This document shows, piece by piece, positions 27,892 through 36,605 of a stretch of 64,000 nucleotides of DNA. The translations under genes and the position numbers were made by a program. Positions within the stretch are counted from its first letter, which is position 1. Every line of letters begins with the position of its first letter. Origin of the DNA: Cryobacterium frigoriphilum. Lineage in GTDB: Bacteria > Actinomycetota > Actinomycetes > Actinomycetales > Microbacteriaceae. The stretch covers positions 499-64,498 of the forward strand of contig NZ_SOHE01000029.1 of assembly GCF_004403305.1 (NCBI RefSeq), given 5' to 3'. Below the pieces are notes generated by a model. That model saw only the letters and a list, made by a program, of their open reading frames with translations, did not search any database and was not told the origin of the DNA.

Positions 27892-29315
27892 CCGCCCAGC
27901 GCGACGACCGGTTTCGCCGACTGCTGCGCTGGTATCCGCGGCCCTGGCGAGACGCCCACGGCTCGGTGCTCCTCGGCACCATGCTCGAGCAGGCCGAGCA
28001 CGAGCAGCGCGAGGGGCCAACCGGCAGCGAAACGTGGGCCGCGGTGCTGCATGGCCTGGGCGCCCGGCTCGACGCCGTTTTCGCCGTTCGCGTCGCCATC
28101 ACGGCTCTGTGCTGCGCGGTGGTCGCGGGCAGCGGATGGCTGTGGGCGGCCACCACGGGCTCTTACAGCCCATGGGGCTCGCTGCTGACCACGACTGTGA
28201 GCACGGGAGTCGTGCCACTGCTCGGGGCGGTGAGCGTCGTCGCGTCGCTGCGACACCGCGGGTTTTTCTCCGATGCACGCGCTCTGGCGCTCTGCGTCAT
28301 CGCCTCCGTGGCCTTCGCGCTCAATCTGCTGACGCAGCTGGCTTGGTCCCTCGGCTTCGATGCCGCTGACGCCGGCGTCGCCTCAGCAGGGCTCTCGAAC
28401 TTCTGGGCTCCCCTTGTGCTTGCCGCCTGGATCACCGGCACGATGGCGCTCGCGCTCACGCTCGAAGCCCTGTTCGCCCGCGCCCGCCTGAACCGTGCAG
28501 GAAGCGCGGTTCTGACCGGCGTCGCGAGCGTGGTTGCGGCCCCGGTCGTCGGTGTGATGCTACTCTCCGCGCCGACGAGCGCCATTCTGGCTCTCGGCGC
28601 CGCGTTTCTCGCCGGCACAACGGCTCGCACGACCCGCCGGGAGGCCGCGACGCCGGCGCTTCGCCCGGTCCTGCGACGCACCTTCCCGGCCGGGCAGTCT
28701 GTAACCACACGTCGCCTGATTCGACTGATGGGCACGCTGTCGGCTCTGGCGGGCTGGTTCGGAGTTGCTTACGCGGTGACCGGATCGCAGTGGTCTCCCG
28801 CGGCGACCGACGGTACCGTCGGGATGCGGCAGGGTATCCTCATTCTGCTCATCGCCGGGCTCCCCCTGCTCGGCGCCCTCGGCCTGGTGCTGGCCGGCCG
28901 CTCCGGTTATCGGCGCGCCCACGTCTGGGGCCCGCTCGGGGCGGTCGCGCTCTCCTTCGGCGCCACCGCAGTCGCCTATGCCGGGGCGCCGGATTGGGAG
29001 GCAATGGCGCCGGCGATGCTGGCGGCATCCGCTTTCAGCGCACTGGCGATCACCTGGTGGATGGCACCGCGGCTGCGCCTGGCACGTGGGTTGGCACGCG
29101 GGTTGGCACTGACAATCAGTGTGCTCTCCGGGCTGATTTACGCGAGCGTCTGCGGCATGCTCGTCACGCCGACCGTGCCCTTTGCGGTACCCGTGGTCGC
29201 CACCGCGATTGCCATCTGGGGCGGACGGTGGGCGGCCGGGTTGCCGAGTTCTCGAGGCTTGTCGCCGGTAGTCGTTCGTGCCACCACCACGATTCCCGAA
29301 AACGAAAACCGGTGA
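27888..29315 (+). CDS. Polytopic membrane protein of a PadR operon
   Basis: 475 residues. A soluble amphipathic start (FRRLLRWYPRPWRDAHGSVLLGTMLEQAE), typical of membrane proteins encoded after PadR genes in Actinobacteria, is followed by about twelve hydrophobic segments. It starts inside the padR stop codon and its own stop overlaps the next GTG, so all three genes are coupled. No transporter signature is visible. A role in membrane or envelope stress is only suggested by PadR linkage. Confidence 0.75.
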   Translation: MTAQRDDRFRRLLRWYPRPWRDAHGSVLLGTMLEQAEHEQREGPTGSETWAAVLHGLGARLDAVFAVRVAITALCCAVVAGSGWLWAATTGSYSPWGSLLTTTVSTGVVPLLGAVSVVASLRHRGFFSDARALALCVIASVAFALNLLTQLAWSLGFDAADAGVASAGLSNFWAPLVLAAWITGTMALALTLEALFARARLNRAGSAVLTGVASVVAAPVVGVMLLSAPTSAILALGAAFLAGTTARTTRREAATPALRPVLRRTFPAGQSVTTRRLIRLMGTLSALAGWFGVAYAVTGSQWSPAATDGTVGMRQGILILLIAGLPLLGALGLVLAGRSGYRRAHVWGPLGAVALSFGATAVAYAGAPDWEAMAPAMLAASAFSALAITWWMAPRLRLARGLARGLALTISVLSGLIYASVCGMLVTPTVPFAVPVVATAIAIWGGRWAAGLPSSRGLSPVVVRATTTIPENENR

Positions 29316-29761
29316 AGGTCGTGCGCAGCCAGAGGCTCACCTGGGCCGTGATCATTGGTGCGGCGGCGCTAACCCTCACTCTGTTTGCGGCGGCCGGCTG
29401 GTGGACCGCGCGAACACTGTTCGACGCGCAGGTGAACCTCACCCTCGTGGACGTCATGGCCGCGGAGTATGACGCCCCCGACTCGACGACGAACCCGCGC
29501 GACATCACCGACGAGGCCTGCGGCGCCCAGATTCCGTGCATCGAGGCCTACGACACGACCGAAGCGATCTACTACCGTTTCGGGTCGCGCGACGCCGCGA
29601 CCGCCTTCGCACAGGACCTCGATGACGGGTTTCGATCGAACTACATCGTCATGGACTTTGACGGCAAGGCAGATGGCACCTCGACCGAACAGCAGCTCTG
29701 GGCGATGCAAGGCCTCGCCGGCATGTGGCAGGACTATGAGGGCGGCTTTCCACAACGGTGA
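29312..29761 (+). CDS. Single-pass exported protein of the PadR operon
   Basis: 149 residues with one N-terminal hydrophobic helix (WAVIIGAAALTLTLFAAAGWW, about 10-30) as uncleaved signal or anchor. An extracellular domain with a cysteine pair (EACGAQIPCIEAY) and a FGSRDAATAFAQDLDDGF segment follows. The GTG start overlaps the upstream stop (GTGA). Related short proteins often follow PadR-linked membrane proteins, but I know no function. Confidence 0.72.
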   Translation: MKVVRSQRLTWAVIIGAAALTLTLFAAAGWWTARTLFDAQVNLTLVDVMAAEYDAPDSTTNPRDITDEACGAQIPCIEAYDTTEAIYYRFGSRDAATAFAQDLDDGFRSNYIVMDFDGKADGTSTEQQLWAMQGLAGMWQDYEGGFPQR

Positions 29762-29807
29762 GCGTGCGGTGGGCGCGGCGTGGGCAGCGAGCCGCGTCGC
29801 GGCATCC

Positions 29808-29865
29808 GTCACGACAGCAGGATGACGCGCGACGACTCAATGACAATTCATCCTGTTTTCGTGGC
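29808..29865. repeat. Dispersed palindrome, family C, copy 3
   Basis: Arms GTCACGACAGCAGGATGA (29808-29825) and TCATCCTGTTTTCGTGGC (29848-29865), three mismatches, shorter loop than copies 1 and 2. Lies between two genes in tandem, so it is not tied to one gene orientation. Confidence 0.87.
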
Positions 29866-29946
29866 GGCGACCCCAGGCGATACGCTCGGGAGCAAGTGCT
29901 CGACGACGAGCGCTGAACCTTTCATGCACCGGGAGCACACCTACTG

Positions 29947-30732
29947 ATGGATGCCTATTTCGAGTCAATCGCCCCGGGCCGCTACCAGCCCACCGAGTTC
30001 GCCGGCGGGGCCTGGCAGGCCGACGAGATTCATTTCAGCCCGCTCGGCGGCCTGATCGTGCACGCGATGGACCGGCACCGAGCCGCCACCGACACGAGTG
30101 GCAGCGACAAAGAGCTCGGGCGCATCAGCTTCGACATCCTCGGCTTTCTGGCAGCGGATGTCTGCGAGATCACGGTAGAAACCATCCGCCCCGGCCGCAC
30201 CATTGAACTACTCGAAGCGACCGTGGTGATTGCCGGCCGGGCCGCCGTTCTGGCCCGCGCCTGGTATATCGCGACGGTCAACACCTCCACTGTCGCCGGT
30301 GGTGAACCGGTTGCGTTGACGTCCCCCGACCGGTCAGCACCCTGGTCGATGACCGACACCTGGCCGGGCGGTTACGTCGCCTCGCTTGAGGCGAAGTCCG
30401 TCGCTCCCCCGCAGCCTGGCCGAGCCAGCGCCTGGCTACGCAGCGATTTCGACCTCGTCGCCGGTGAACCCAGCAGCGCCCACGCGTCGTTCATCGCTCT
30501 GGTCGACACGGCCAACGGAGTCGCTGCGCGGGAATCGCCCACAGAATGGATGTTTCCCAACCTCGACCTGACCATCCACCTGCACCGGCAGCCGACCGGA
30601 CCCTGGGTCGGGCTCGACACCACGGTCACGTTCGGGCCGGCCGGCCACGGCCTCACGAGCAGCGTGCTGCACGATGAGCTCGGGCCGATTGGCAGGGCGG
30701 AGCAGATTCTCACCGTGCGGCCCATGGGCTGA
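29947..30732 (+). CDS. Acyl-CoA thioesterase-like protein (double hotdog)
   Basis: 261 residues. Two hotdog halves: N-terminal FSPLGGLIVHAMDRH ... TIELLEATVVIAGRAAVLARAWYI, and C-terminal PTEWMFPNLDLTIHLHRQPTGPWVGLDTTVTFGPAGHGLTSSVLHDELGPIGRAEQ. This is the TesB/4HBT-3 layout that hydrolyses acyl-CoA thioesters. It stands alone downstream of a palindrome and gives no pathway clue. Confidence 0.82.
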   Translation: MDAYFESIAPGRYQPTEFAGGAWQADEIHFSPLGGLIVHAMDRHRAATDTSGSDKELGRISFDILGFLAADVCEITVETIRPGRTIELLEATVVIAGRAAVLARAWYIATVNTSTVAGGEPVALTSPDRSAPWSMTDTWPGGYVASLEAKSVAPPQPGRASAWLRSDFDLVAGEPSSAHASFIALVDTANGVAARESPTEWMFPNLDLTIHLHRQPTGPWVGLDTTVTFGPAGHGLTSSVLHDELGPIGRAEQILTVRPMG

Positions 30733-30743
30733 CCGCGACTCAT

Positions 30744-30768
30744 GTTGCGCGCGACCTCCTCGCGCAAC
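30744..30768 (+). terminator. Hairpin after the thioesterase gene
   Basis: GTTGCGCG (30744-30751) and CGCGCAAC (30761-30768) form an 8-bp perfect stem with a 9-base loop, between the thioesterase stop and the next ATG. It lacks a T-tract and might equally be an operator. Confidence 0.45.
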
Positions 30769-30779
30769 AGACTGAGGCG

Positions 30780-31259
30780 ATGAGCAACGAATGGCGCCGC
30801 ATTATTGCAGCCCTGGCACATCCCGATCGGCGAGCCGTCTGGGCCGCCGCTGTTCTCGGCGTTTCGGTCGAACTGACCGAGGCCAAGCGAACCAAAGCCG
30901 TCGGTGCGCTGCGAGATGCAGGGCTGTTCGATGCCGAAGGCCAGGCTGTGACGGCAATCTTCGGCGATCTGCTCGCCCTCGAACCCGAGGTGCGGCGCGA
31001 AGGTATCGACCGCTATGTTCGGCACGGGCGCATCGAACAGTACCCCGTGAAGCAAGAGCTGCGTCTCGAGCTGCTGCGCTGGGTCACCGCGGCACTGCCA
31101 TCGGGTCAGCGGATGTCCGAGCGCGAGCTCGGCGCCCGTCTCGCGTTGGTCGTCGACGACGTCGTGACCCTTCGCCGCTACCTCATTGACGCCGGAACCG
31201 TCACGCGAACCCCGGACGGTGCCGTCTACGAAGTTGCCCCAGAACGCCCGGGCAGATGA
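30780..31259 (+). CDS. DUF2087 domain protein
   Basis: 159 residues. The C-terminal ~70 residues (IEQYPVKQELRLELLRWVTAALP ... SERELGARLALVVDDVVTLRRYLIDAGTVTRTPDGAVYEV) match DUF2087, a winged-helix-like module. The N-terminal half (MSNEWRRIIAALAHPDRRAVWAAAVLG) resembles an ArsR-type helix bundle. It is probably a DNA-binding regulator of unknown target. CAGACT six bases before the ATG suggests a leaderless mRNA. Confidence 0.8.
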   Translation: MSNEWRRIIAALAHPDRRAVWAAAVLGVSVELTEAKRTKAVGALRDAGLFDAEGQAVTAIFGDLLALEPEVRREGIDRYVRHGRIEQYPVKQELRLELLRWVTAALPSGQRMSERELGARLALVVDDVVTLRRYLIDAGTVTRTPDGAVYEVAPERPGR

Positions 31260-31382
31260 GCGTGCACCGGTCACGTTCCGGCTCGGCTCGAACAGCATTG
31301 GCGCATGACCGACACTGCCCCATCCGCTCGCGCTTCCCGCGTGTTCTCTCGCGAGTGCCCTGACCGCGTCGAGCGCGCTACG

Positions 31383-31805
31383 TCAACGGCGCCCGCGCAC
31401 GGCCAGTTCGGTGGCGGTCGTCGATATCAGAAGCACGAGGGAAACGGGAGCCCAGATCATCCGCTCGAGCCTGCTCGGAGTGATGATATTCAGTATCAGG
31501 CCCACGGCCAGAAGCCCGGCGACGATCCACATGACCGCCGAAACGGCTCGGCCCGGCACGAGCGGAGGCACCCGATAGCCACCGCGACGCAGCACCACCA
31601 GCGCTATCAGCGACCAGACGACGGATGCGACGGCACTGCTCACGCGCATCTTCTCGGTTGGTCGTTCGGTCGCTCCCCCATAAGCCGCGCGGCCCCAGGG
31701 AGCGCCGAATGCCAGGGCGAGTTGAAAGCCGACGAGACCGGTGAGGAGCAGGGCAGCGAGCCCCGACGAGTACCTGGCGATGTGTGACTGCGACCTCTGC
31801 GTCAT
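31383..31805 (-). CDS. Small four-helix membrane protein
   Basis: 140 residues with four hydrophobic segments (about 14-36, 57-75, 88-108, 117-135). Start at 31805 chosen because a TATGAT -10 box (31813-31818) precedes it by seven bases; the longer start at 31817 overlaps that box. No family recognised. Faces the DUF2087 gene. Confidence 0.65.
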   Translation of the reverse strand: MTQRSQSHIARYSSGLAALLLTGLVGFQLALAFGAPWGRAAYGGATERPTEKMRVSSAVASVVWSLIALVVLRRGGYRVPPLVPGRAVSAVMWIVAGLLAVGLILNIITPSRLERMIWAPVSLVLLISTTATELAVRGRR

Positions 31806-31836
31806 GACCCCGATCATAGGCCCGCGGCGGCGAGCG

Positions 31837-32607
31837 CTACGGCGCCCGGTTCAGGTCGTGGGAGATTGCCTCGGCCGCCGCCCGCAGCAGCGGCACCGCG
31901 CGTGTTCCGAAGGCCTCATCGACGCGGGACACCGGTCCCGACACCGAAATCGCCGTGGGAGTCGGCGCGTTCGGCACCGACATCGCGAAGCACCGCACTC
32001 CAATCTCCTGCTCGTTGTCATCGATGGCATAGCCGCGCGAGCGGATGAGGCCGAGGTCCTGTAACAGCGCGTCGGGTGTCGTGATACTCATCGTTGTCGC
32101 CGCGGGCATGCCGGCGGCCGTGACGAGGGAGCGCACCGCGGCATCCGTCAGCTGGGCGAGAATCGCCTTGCCAACGCCGGTGTCATGGAGGTGTGCTCGG
32201 CGGCCGACCTCGGTGAACATGCGCATCGAGTGGCGAGACGGTACCTGCGCCGCGTACAACACCCGGTCGCCGTCGAGTACGGCCATGTTCGCCGTCTCGC
32301 CGAGTTGCTGCACGAGGGTCGCGAGGTGGGTGCGGGCCAGGGCACCGAGCTGGCGGCTCGCGCCCTCCCCCAGCCGAATCAGCCCGGGGCCGAGCACGTA
32401 GCGCCGGTTCGCGAGCTGGCGCACATAACCGGTCGCGACCAGGGTGCGCAGCAGGCGGTGAATAGTCGGCAGCGCCAGGCCCGTCGCCGTGGCGAGCTCG
32501 CTCAGCATGGCTTCGCCGCCGGATGCCGCGATCACCTCGAGCAGGTCGAACGCGCGCTCGACGGACTGCACGCCCCCGGCCCCCGTAGTAGTCACATTCT
32601 CCGTCAT
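31837..32607 (-). CDS. IclR family regulator, divergent from malate synthase
   Basis: 256 residues. N-terminal winged helix (RAFDLLEVIAASGGEAMLSELATATGLALPTIHRLLRTLVATGYV) and C-terminal effector domain (GVGKAILAQ, GYAIDDNEQEIGVRCFAMSVPNA). The gene is divergent from aceB with a palindromic operator between them, so it probably controls the glyoxylate shunt, as IclR does for aceBA in enterobacteria. The ligand could be glyoxylate or pyruvate by analogy. Confidence 0.9.
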   Translation of the reverse strand: MTENVTTTGAGGVQSVERAFDLLEVIAASGGEAMLSELATATGLALPTIHRLLRTLVATGYVRQLANRRYVLGPGLIRLGEGASRQLGALARTHLATLVQQLGETANMAVLDGDRVLYAAQVPSRHSMRMFTEVGRRAHLHDTGVGKAILAQLTDAAVRSLVTAAGMPAATTMSITTPDALLQDLGLIRSRGYAIDDNEQEIGVRCFAMSVPNAPTPTAISVSGPVSRVDEAFGTRAVPLLRAAAEAISHDLNRAP

Positions 32608-32651
32608 GTTCCGGCCGCCACAATCCGCTAAACTCGATAAAACAGAATAAT

Positions 32652-32671
32652 AGTTCCACTATACGGAAACT
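32652..32671. promoter_or_regulatory. IclR-type operator between iclR and aceB
   Basis: AGTTCC and GGAAACT flank seven bases (32652-32671), an imperfect palindrome of the size bound by IclR proteins, centred between the two divergent genes in an AT-rich patch. Confidence 0.65.
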
Positions 32672-32698
32672 TCGCGCATGTGATTCAGAGGATTACCG

Positions 32699-34315
32699 AT
32701 GTCGTTAACGCTCACCTCGCCCGGCCCTATCGACCGCGCCGCTGAAATCTTGACCCCGGAGGCGCTCGCCTTCATCGAGAAGCTGCACCAGAACTTCGCC
32801 GCCACCCGTAACGAGCGCCTCGCCGCCCGCGGCGTGCGCCGCGCCGAGGTCGCCCGCACCGGCAAGCTCGATTTTCTGCCCGAGACCGCCGACGTGCGCG
32901 CCGGCGACTGGACCGTCGCGCCCGCCCCCGCCCAGCTCACCGACCGTCGCGTCGAGATGACCGGCCCGGCCTCCCCCGCCAAGATGGCGGTGAACGCCCT
33001 CAACTCCGGCGCCAAGGTCTGGCTCGCCGACCTCGAAGACGCCTGCACGCCCACCTGGCACAACGTGATCGACTCCCAGCTCTCGCTCTTCGACGCCGCC
33101 CGCGGCCAGCTCAGCTACACCTCCCCCGAGGGCAAGGCCTACAGCCTGCGCACGGATGCCCCGCTCAGCGTGGTCGTCATGCGCCCCCGCGGCTGGCACC
33201 TCGACGAACAGCACGTGGAGATCGACGGAGCCCCCGCGGTCGGCGCCCTCGTCGACTTCGGCCTGCACTTCTTCCACAACGCGAAGCAGCTGCTGGCCAA
33301 CGGCGGTGGCCCGTATTACTACCTGCCCAAGACCGAGAGCTACCTCGAGGCCCGCCTCTGGAACGACATCTTCGTCTTCGCTCAGAACGAGCTCGGCGTG
33401 CCGCAGGGCTCGATCCGCGCGACCGTGCTGATCGAAACGATTCCCGCCGCGTTCGAGATGGACGAGATCCTCTACGAACTGCGCGACCACGCCTCGGGTC
33501 TGAATGCCGGCCGCTGGGACTACCTGTTCAGCATGATCAAGTATTTCCGCGACGCCGGTGCCGCGTTCTCCCTGCCCGACCGCGCCGCGATCACGATGAC
33601 GGCGCCATTCATGCGCGCGTACACCGAGTTGCTCGTGAAGACCTGCCACCGTCGTGGGGCCTTCGCGATGGGCGGCATGGCGGCCGTCATCCCGAACCGC
33701 CGCGAGCCCGAGGTCACCAAGGCGGCCTTCGCCAAGGTACACGCCGACAAGACCCGTGAGGCCGGCGACGGCTTCGACGGCTCCTGGGTCGCCCACCCCG
33801 ACCTGGTTCCCGTCTGTACAGAGGTCTTCGACGCCGTTCTCGGCGAGCGCCCCAACCAGATCGACCGCCAGCGCCCCGAGGTCGAGGTGTCAGCTGCCGA
33901 CCTGCTCGACGTGACGACCGCCCCCGGCGACGCCACCGAGGTGGGCCTGCGCTCGAACCTGTACGTGGCCGTGGCCTACATTGCCGTCTGGCTCTCGGGC
34001 AACGGCGCCGTCGCCATCCACAACCTCATGGAGGACGCCGCCACCGCCGAGATCAGCCGCTCGCAGGTCTGGCAGCAGATCCGCAACGCGGTCGTGCTCG
34101 CCGACACCGGTTCGACGGTCACCCGCGAACTCGTGACGACCATCCTCGCCGAGGAGACCGCGAAGCTCCGCGGCGAGGTCGGCGACGAGCTCTTCGGCAA
34201 GTTCTACGAGCCGGCCAGCGGCCTGGTCGCCGAGATCTGCCTCAGCGAGGACTACACCGATTTCCTGACGGAGCCGGCCTACAAGCTGCTCGTCTCGAAC
34301 CGCGTCGCCGCCTAA
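32699..34315 (+). CDS. aceB: Malate synthase A
   Basis: Condenses glyoxylate with acetyl-CoA to malate. 538 residues, the length of the A isoform. Conserved blocks: the catalytic arginine in VVVMRPRGWHLDEQH near 160, ATVLIETIPAAFEMDEILYELRDH near 240-263, GRWDYLFSMIKYF, and the catalytic aspartate in NLMEDAATAEISR near 443. Isocitrate lyase is not in the window. Strong GC-rich codon use suggests high expression. A strong hairpin follows. Confidence 0.97.
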   Translation: MSLTLTSPGPIDRAAEILTPEALAFIEKLHQNFAATRNERLAARGVRRAEVARTGKLDFLPETADVRAGDWTVAPAPAQLTDRRVEMTGPASPAKMAVNALNSGAKVWLADLEDACTPTWHNVIDSQLSLFDAARGQLSYTSPEGKAYSLRTDAPLSVVVMRPRGWHLDEQHVEIDGAPAVGALVDFGLHFFHNAKQLLANGGGPYYYLPKTESYLEARLWNDIFVFAQNELGVPQGSIRATVLIETIPAAFEMDEILYELRDHASGLNAGRWDYLFSMIKYFRDAGAAFSLPDRAAITMTAPFMRAYTELLVKTCHRRGAFAMGGMAAVIPNRREPEVTKAAFAKVHADKTREAGDGFDGSWVAHPDLVPVCTEVFDAVLGERPNQIDRQRPEVEVSAADLLDVTTAPGDATEVGLRSNLYVAVAYIAVWLSGNGAVAIHNLMEDAATAEISRSQVWQQIRNAVVLADTGSTVTRELVTTILAEETAKLRGEVGDELFGKFYEPASGLVAEICLSEDYTDFLTEPAYKLLVSNRVAA

Positions 34316-34336
34316 CAGCGCCCCGCACACACGGAT

Positions 34337-34369
34337 GCGGCGGGCCAGGGGAATCCCCCGGCCCGCCGC
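34337..34369 (+). terminator. Terminator after aceB
   Basis: GCGGCGGGCC pairs with GGCCCGCCGC, and an inner GGGG/CCCC pair closes an AAT loop: 14 base pairs in total, about 20 bases after the aceB stop. The next ~200 bases to 34573 hold no convincing gene. Confidence 0.8.
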
Positions 34370-34573
34370 ATTCCTGCGCCCGGGTCATGCGTCTGCCAAC
34401 GCGGCCTGATGGCCCCCGGATGCCGCCCCAGCACGGTTCGCGCGGATTCCGCGCGTTCCCGCAGGGCCGCTCGCCAGGGGGCGTCAGCGGCGGCGAGCAC
34501 CATCTGCCCGACGACGATTTCGATCATGCCGTCGAGGCAGAGCGTGGACGAGGCGCCGCCTCACTCGGTCGGC

Positions 34574-34837
34574 CTACGTGTGCGACTTGGGGTCCGCGCG
34601 AAACCCGCTGGCAACATCGCGGCGCTGCCCACGCAGGCTGCCTCCCCCGAGATACAGGCAGAGGATGCCGAAGACCGCCAACACCAGGCCGCTCCAACCG
34701 AAGGACGGCTCGGAATAGACCACGCCGCCCACAATGAAGTACAGCCCGAGCAGCGTCGCTCCCCCGCCACCAATCAGCACGAACCAGGCGCCGAACGCGC
34801 TCTTATAGAGGTACGGAATGTTGCCTTCGGTGCTCAT
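34574..34837 (-). CDS. Small two-helix membrane protein
   Basis: 87 residues: a short polar start, two hydrophobic segments (about 16-40 and 46-65) and a basic tail (SLRGQRRDVASGFRADPKSHT). No family recognised. It lies downstream of the EamA exporter gene on the same strand, 27 bases away, and may be co-transcribed. Confidence 0.6.
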   Translation of the reverse strand: MSTEGNIPYLYKSAFGAWFVLIGGGGATLLGLYFIVGGVVYSEPSFGWSGLVLAVFGILCLYLGGGSLRGQRRDVASGFRADPKSHT

Positions 34838-34864
34838 ACGCTCCGGTCTGTCTCGAGATTCAGG

Positions 34865-35821
34865 TCACGACGACGACTTACCCGCCCACCGCGTACTTCC
34901 ACCGTATCGACGGGGCCGGCCCGGGTCATCCGTCGCTTGGGGGAGATAGCCGACACCGTCAACGGATGCTCGCGGTCGCGCGACGGCGGCGGCAATCGAG
35001 GCGAGCACGACGACGATGCCCAGCAGCTGCAGCCCGCTCAGAACCTCGCCGGCCAGCCCCCAGCCCAACAGGATTGCCACGATTGGGCTGAGCAGCCCGA
35101 GAAACGCGGTCGTGCCGGCCGGCATCCGGGCCAGACCGCGAAACCACAGCACATACGCGACGGCCGTGCCGAAGACCGACAGGTAGGCGTAGCCGGCCAG
35201 GTTCACCCCGGTCAGCGGCTCGGTCGGCAGCCCCTCGACCAGCAGCATCACCACGAGCAGGGTCAGTCCCCCGGTCACGAGTTGCCAGGCCGTCGTCGTG
35301 AGCGGCGGAGCGGGCTGGCCCCATTTCTTGGCCAGCACGATTCCGGATGCCATCGCCAGCGTTCCCCCGACGGCCGCGAGCAGGCCGAGCGGGTCGAGCC
35401 GCGCCTGGGCCTGCAGCACGATCAGGGCCACTCCGAGCACCCCGGTCGCGCCGGCAACGACGACCCGCGTAGTGAGCCGCTCGTGCAACACCCGGCTGGC
35501 CAGCAGCGCAATCACGAGCGGCTGGATTCCACCGACGATGGCGGCGACCCCGCCCGGCAACCGGTACGCCGCAACAAACAGCAGGGCGAAGAAGGCGCCA
35601 ATATTGAGCACACCGAGCACCCAGGACTTGCCCCACCAGGCGCCCTGCGGCAGGCGCCGGCAGATCAGCAGCAGCAGCAACCCCGCCGGCAGCGCGCGCA
35701 GGGTGGCGGCGAGCAAGGGGCGATCCGGTGGCAGCAGCGCGGTTGTCGTGAGGTAGGTCGTGCCCCAGAGAGCGGGCGCGAGGGCGGTGATCGCGAGGAC
35801 GAAAAATCGATTGCTAAGCAC
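34865..35821 (-). CDS. EamA (drug/metabolite) family exporter
   Basis: 318 residues, ten hydrophobic helices in two EamA repeats: APALWGTTYLTTTALLP ... ALPAGLLLLLI and SIGLVLAKKWG-like second half with FLGLLSPIVAILLGWGLAGE. The GTG at 35821 is fixed by a consensus TATAAT box (35828-35833) six bases before it, so it is leaderless. The promoter is overlapped by two MarR-type operators and the MarR gene is divergent, so export of an inducing compound is likely. The C-terminal tail after the last helix is polar. Confidence 0.88.
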   Translation of the reverse strand: MLSNRFFVLAITALAPALWGTTYLTTTALLPPDRPLLAATLRALPAGLLLLLICRRLPQGAWWGKSWVLGVLNIGAFFALLFVAAYRLPGGVAAIVGGIQPLVIALLASRVLHERLTTRVVVAGATGVLGVALIVLQAQARLDPLGLLAAVGGTLAMASGIVLAKKWGQPAPPLTTTAWQLVTGGLTLLVVMLLVEGLPTEPLTGVNLAGYAYLSVFGTAVAYVLWFRGLARMPAGTTAFLGLLSPIVAILLGWGLAGEVLSGLQLLGIVVVLASIAAAVARPRASVDGVGYLPQATDDPGRPRRYGGSTRWAGKSSS

Positions 35822-35847
35822 TTAGTTATTATAGCTAAGGGCTTAGC
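35813..35847. promoter_or_regulatory. Twin MarR operators between eamA and marR
   Basis: Two palindromes GCTAAG-CA-CTTAGT (35813-35826) and GCTAAG-GG-CTTAGC (35834-35847) have centres 21 bases apart, two DNA turns. They cover the eamA start and -10 and the upstream part of the marR promoter (TAGGGT at 35855-35860, six bases before its ATG). Cooperative repression of both genes is the natural reading. Confidence 0.82.
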
Positions 35848-35866
35848 AAGTTGCTAGGGTGAATTC

Positions 35867-36367
35867 ATGACCGACCACGTTGACCAGATTCTGGCGCAGT
35901 GGCACGCCGAGAAACCCGAGCTCGACGTGTCCCCGATGGCAGTGCTCGGCCGCCTCAGCCGTGCCGCCCTGGCCGTCGATTCACGCGTGGCCGCAACGTT
36001 TGCCCGCCACGACCTGGATGCCTCGACGTTCGACGTGCTGGCCACCCTCTTGCGCACCGGCGCACCGTACCGGCTGGCCCCGGCCGCACTCGCCCGCGAC
36101 GCCATGATTTCCACGAGCGCCGTCGCGCAACGCCTGAACAAACTCGAAGGCCGCGGTCTCGTTTTCCGACAGACCAACCCCCACGACGGCCGCGGCACCG
36201 TCGTTTCGCTGACGGATGCCGGCCGCCAACTCGTCGAAGCCGCCCTGCCCGACCACGTGGCCACCGAACACGCGATCACCGCCGTGCTGAGCGCGGCCGA
36301 ACAGGCCCAACTCGCCGCGCTGCTTCAGCGCCTGCACGACGCGGCGGCAGGTTCGTCCGCGGGTTAA
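35867..36367 (+). CDS. MarR family regulator
   Basis: 166 residues. Winged-helix core: LDASTFDVLATLLRTGAPYRLAPAALARDAMISTSAVAQRLNKLEGRGLVFRQTNPHDGRGTVVSLTDAGRQLVEAAL, with the wing RxxNPxDGRG. It is leaderless by its TAGGGT box and autoregulated through the twin operators, and probably controls the divergent EamA exporter. No redox cysteine is placed as in OhrR. Confidence 0.9.
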   Translation: MTDHVDQILAQWHAEKPELDVSPMAVLGRLSRAALAVDSRVAATFARHDLDASTFDVLATLLRTGAPYRLAPAALARDAMISTSAVAQRLNKLEGRGLVFRQTNPHDGRGTVVSLTDAGRQLVEAALPDHVATEHAITAVLSAAEQAQLAALLQRLHDAAAGSSAG

Positions 36368-36377
36368 CATGGTGGGC

Positions 36378-36605
36378 ATGAGCGAGGCAGCGGAACATAT
36401 CGAGTACCACCGTGCCGGCAGCGTACGCGCACGCGGCCCCCAGATCGACGGGGTTCAGGAGGGCTACTGGGAATGGTTTCGCCTCGACGGCAGCATCATG
36501 CGCTCGGGCAGCTTTACGCACGGCGAGCAGACCGGCGAATGGATCACCTACGGCAGCGACGGCCTACCGCACAAGGTGACCCAGAAGAAGCCGAAGAAGC
36601 CCTAG
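36378..36605 (+). CDS. Small MORN/YwqK-like protein
   Basis: 75 residues. GYWEWFRLDGSIMRSGSFTHGEQTGEWITYGSDG shows two MORN-type repeats (G-x-W-x-x-F/Y-x-x-x-G), as in YwqK-family proteins, with a lysine-rich end. Start at 36378; TAACAT lies seven bases upstream. It overlaps the end of the convergent membrane-protein gene by four bases. Function unknown. Confidence 0.7.
   Translation: MSEAAEHIEYHRAGSVRARGPQIDGVQEGYWEWFRLDGSIMRSGSFTHGEQTGEWITYGSDGLPHKVTQKKPKKP

Noticed and set aside
34312-34527. Short minus-strand open frame downstream of aceB.
   Set aside because: It overlaps the aceB terminator, has no ribosome site and shows no family features.
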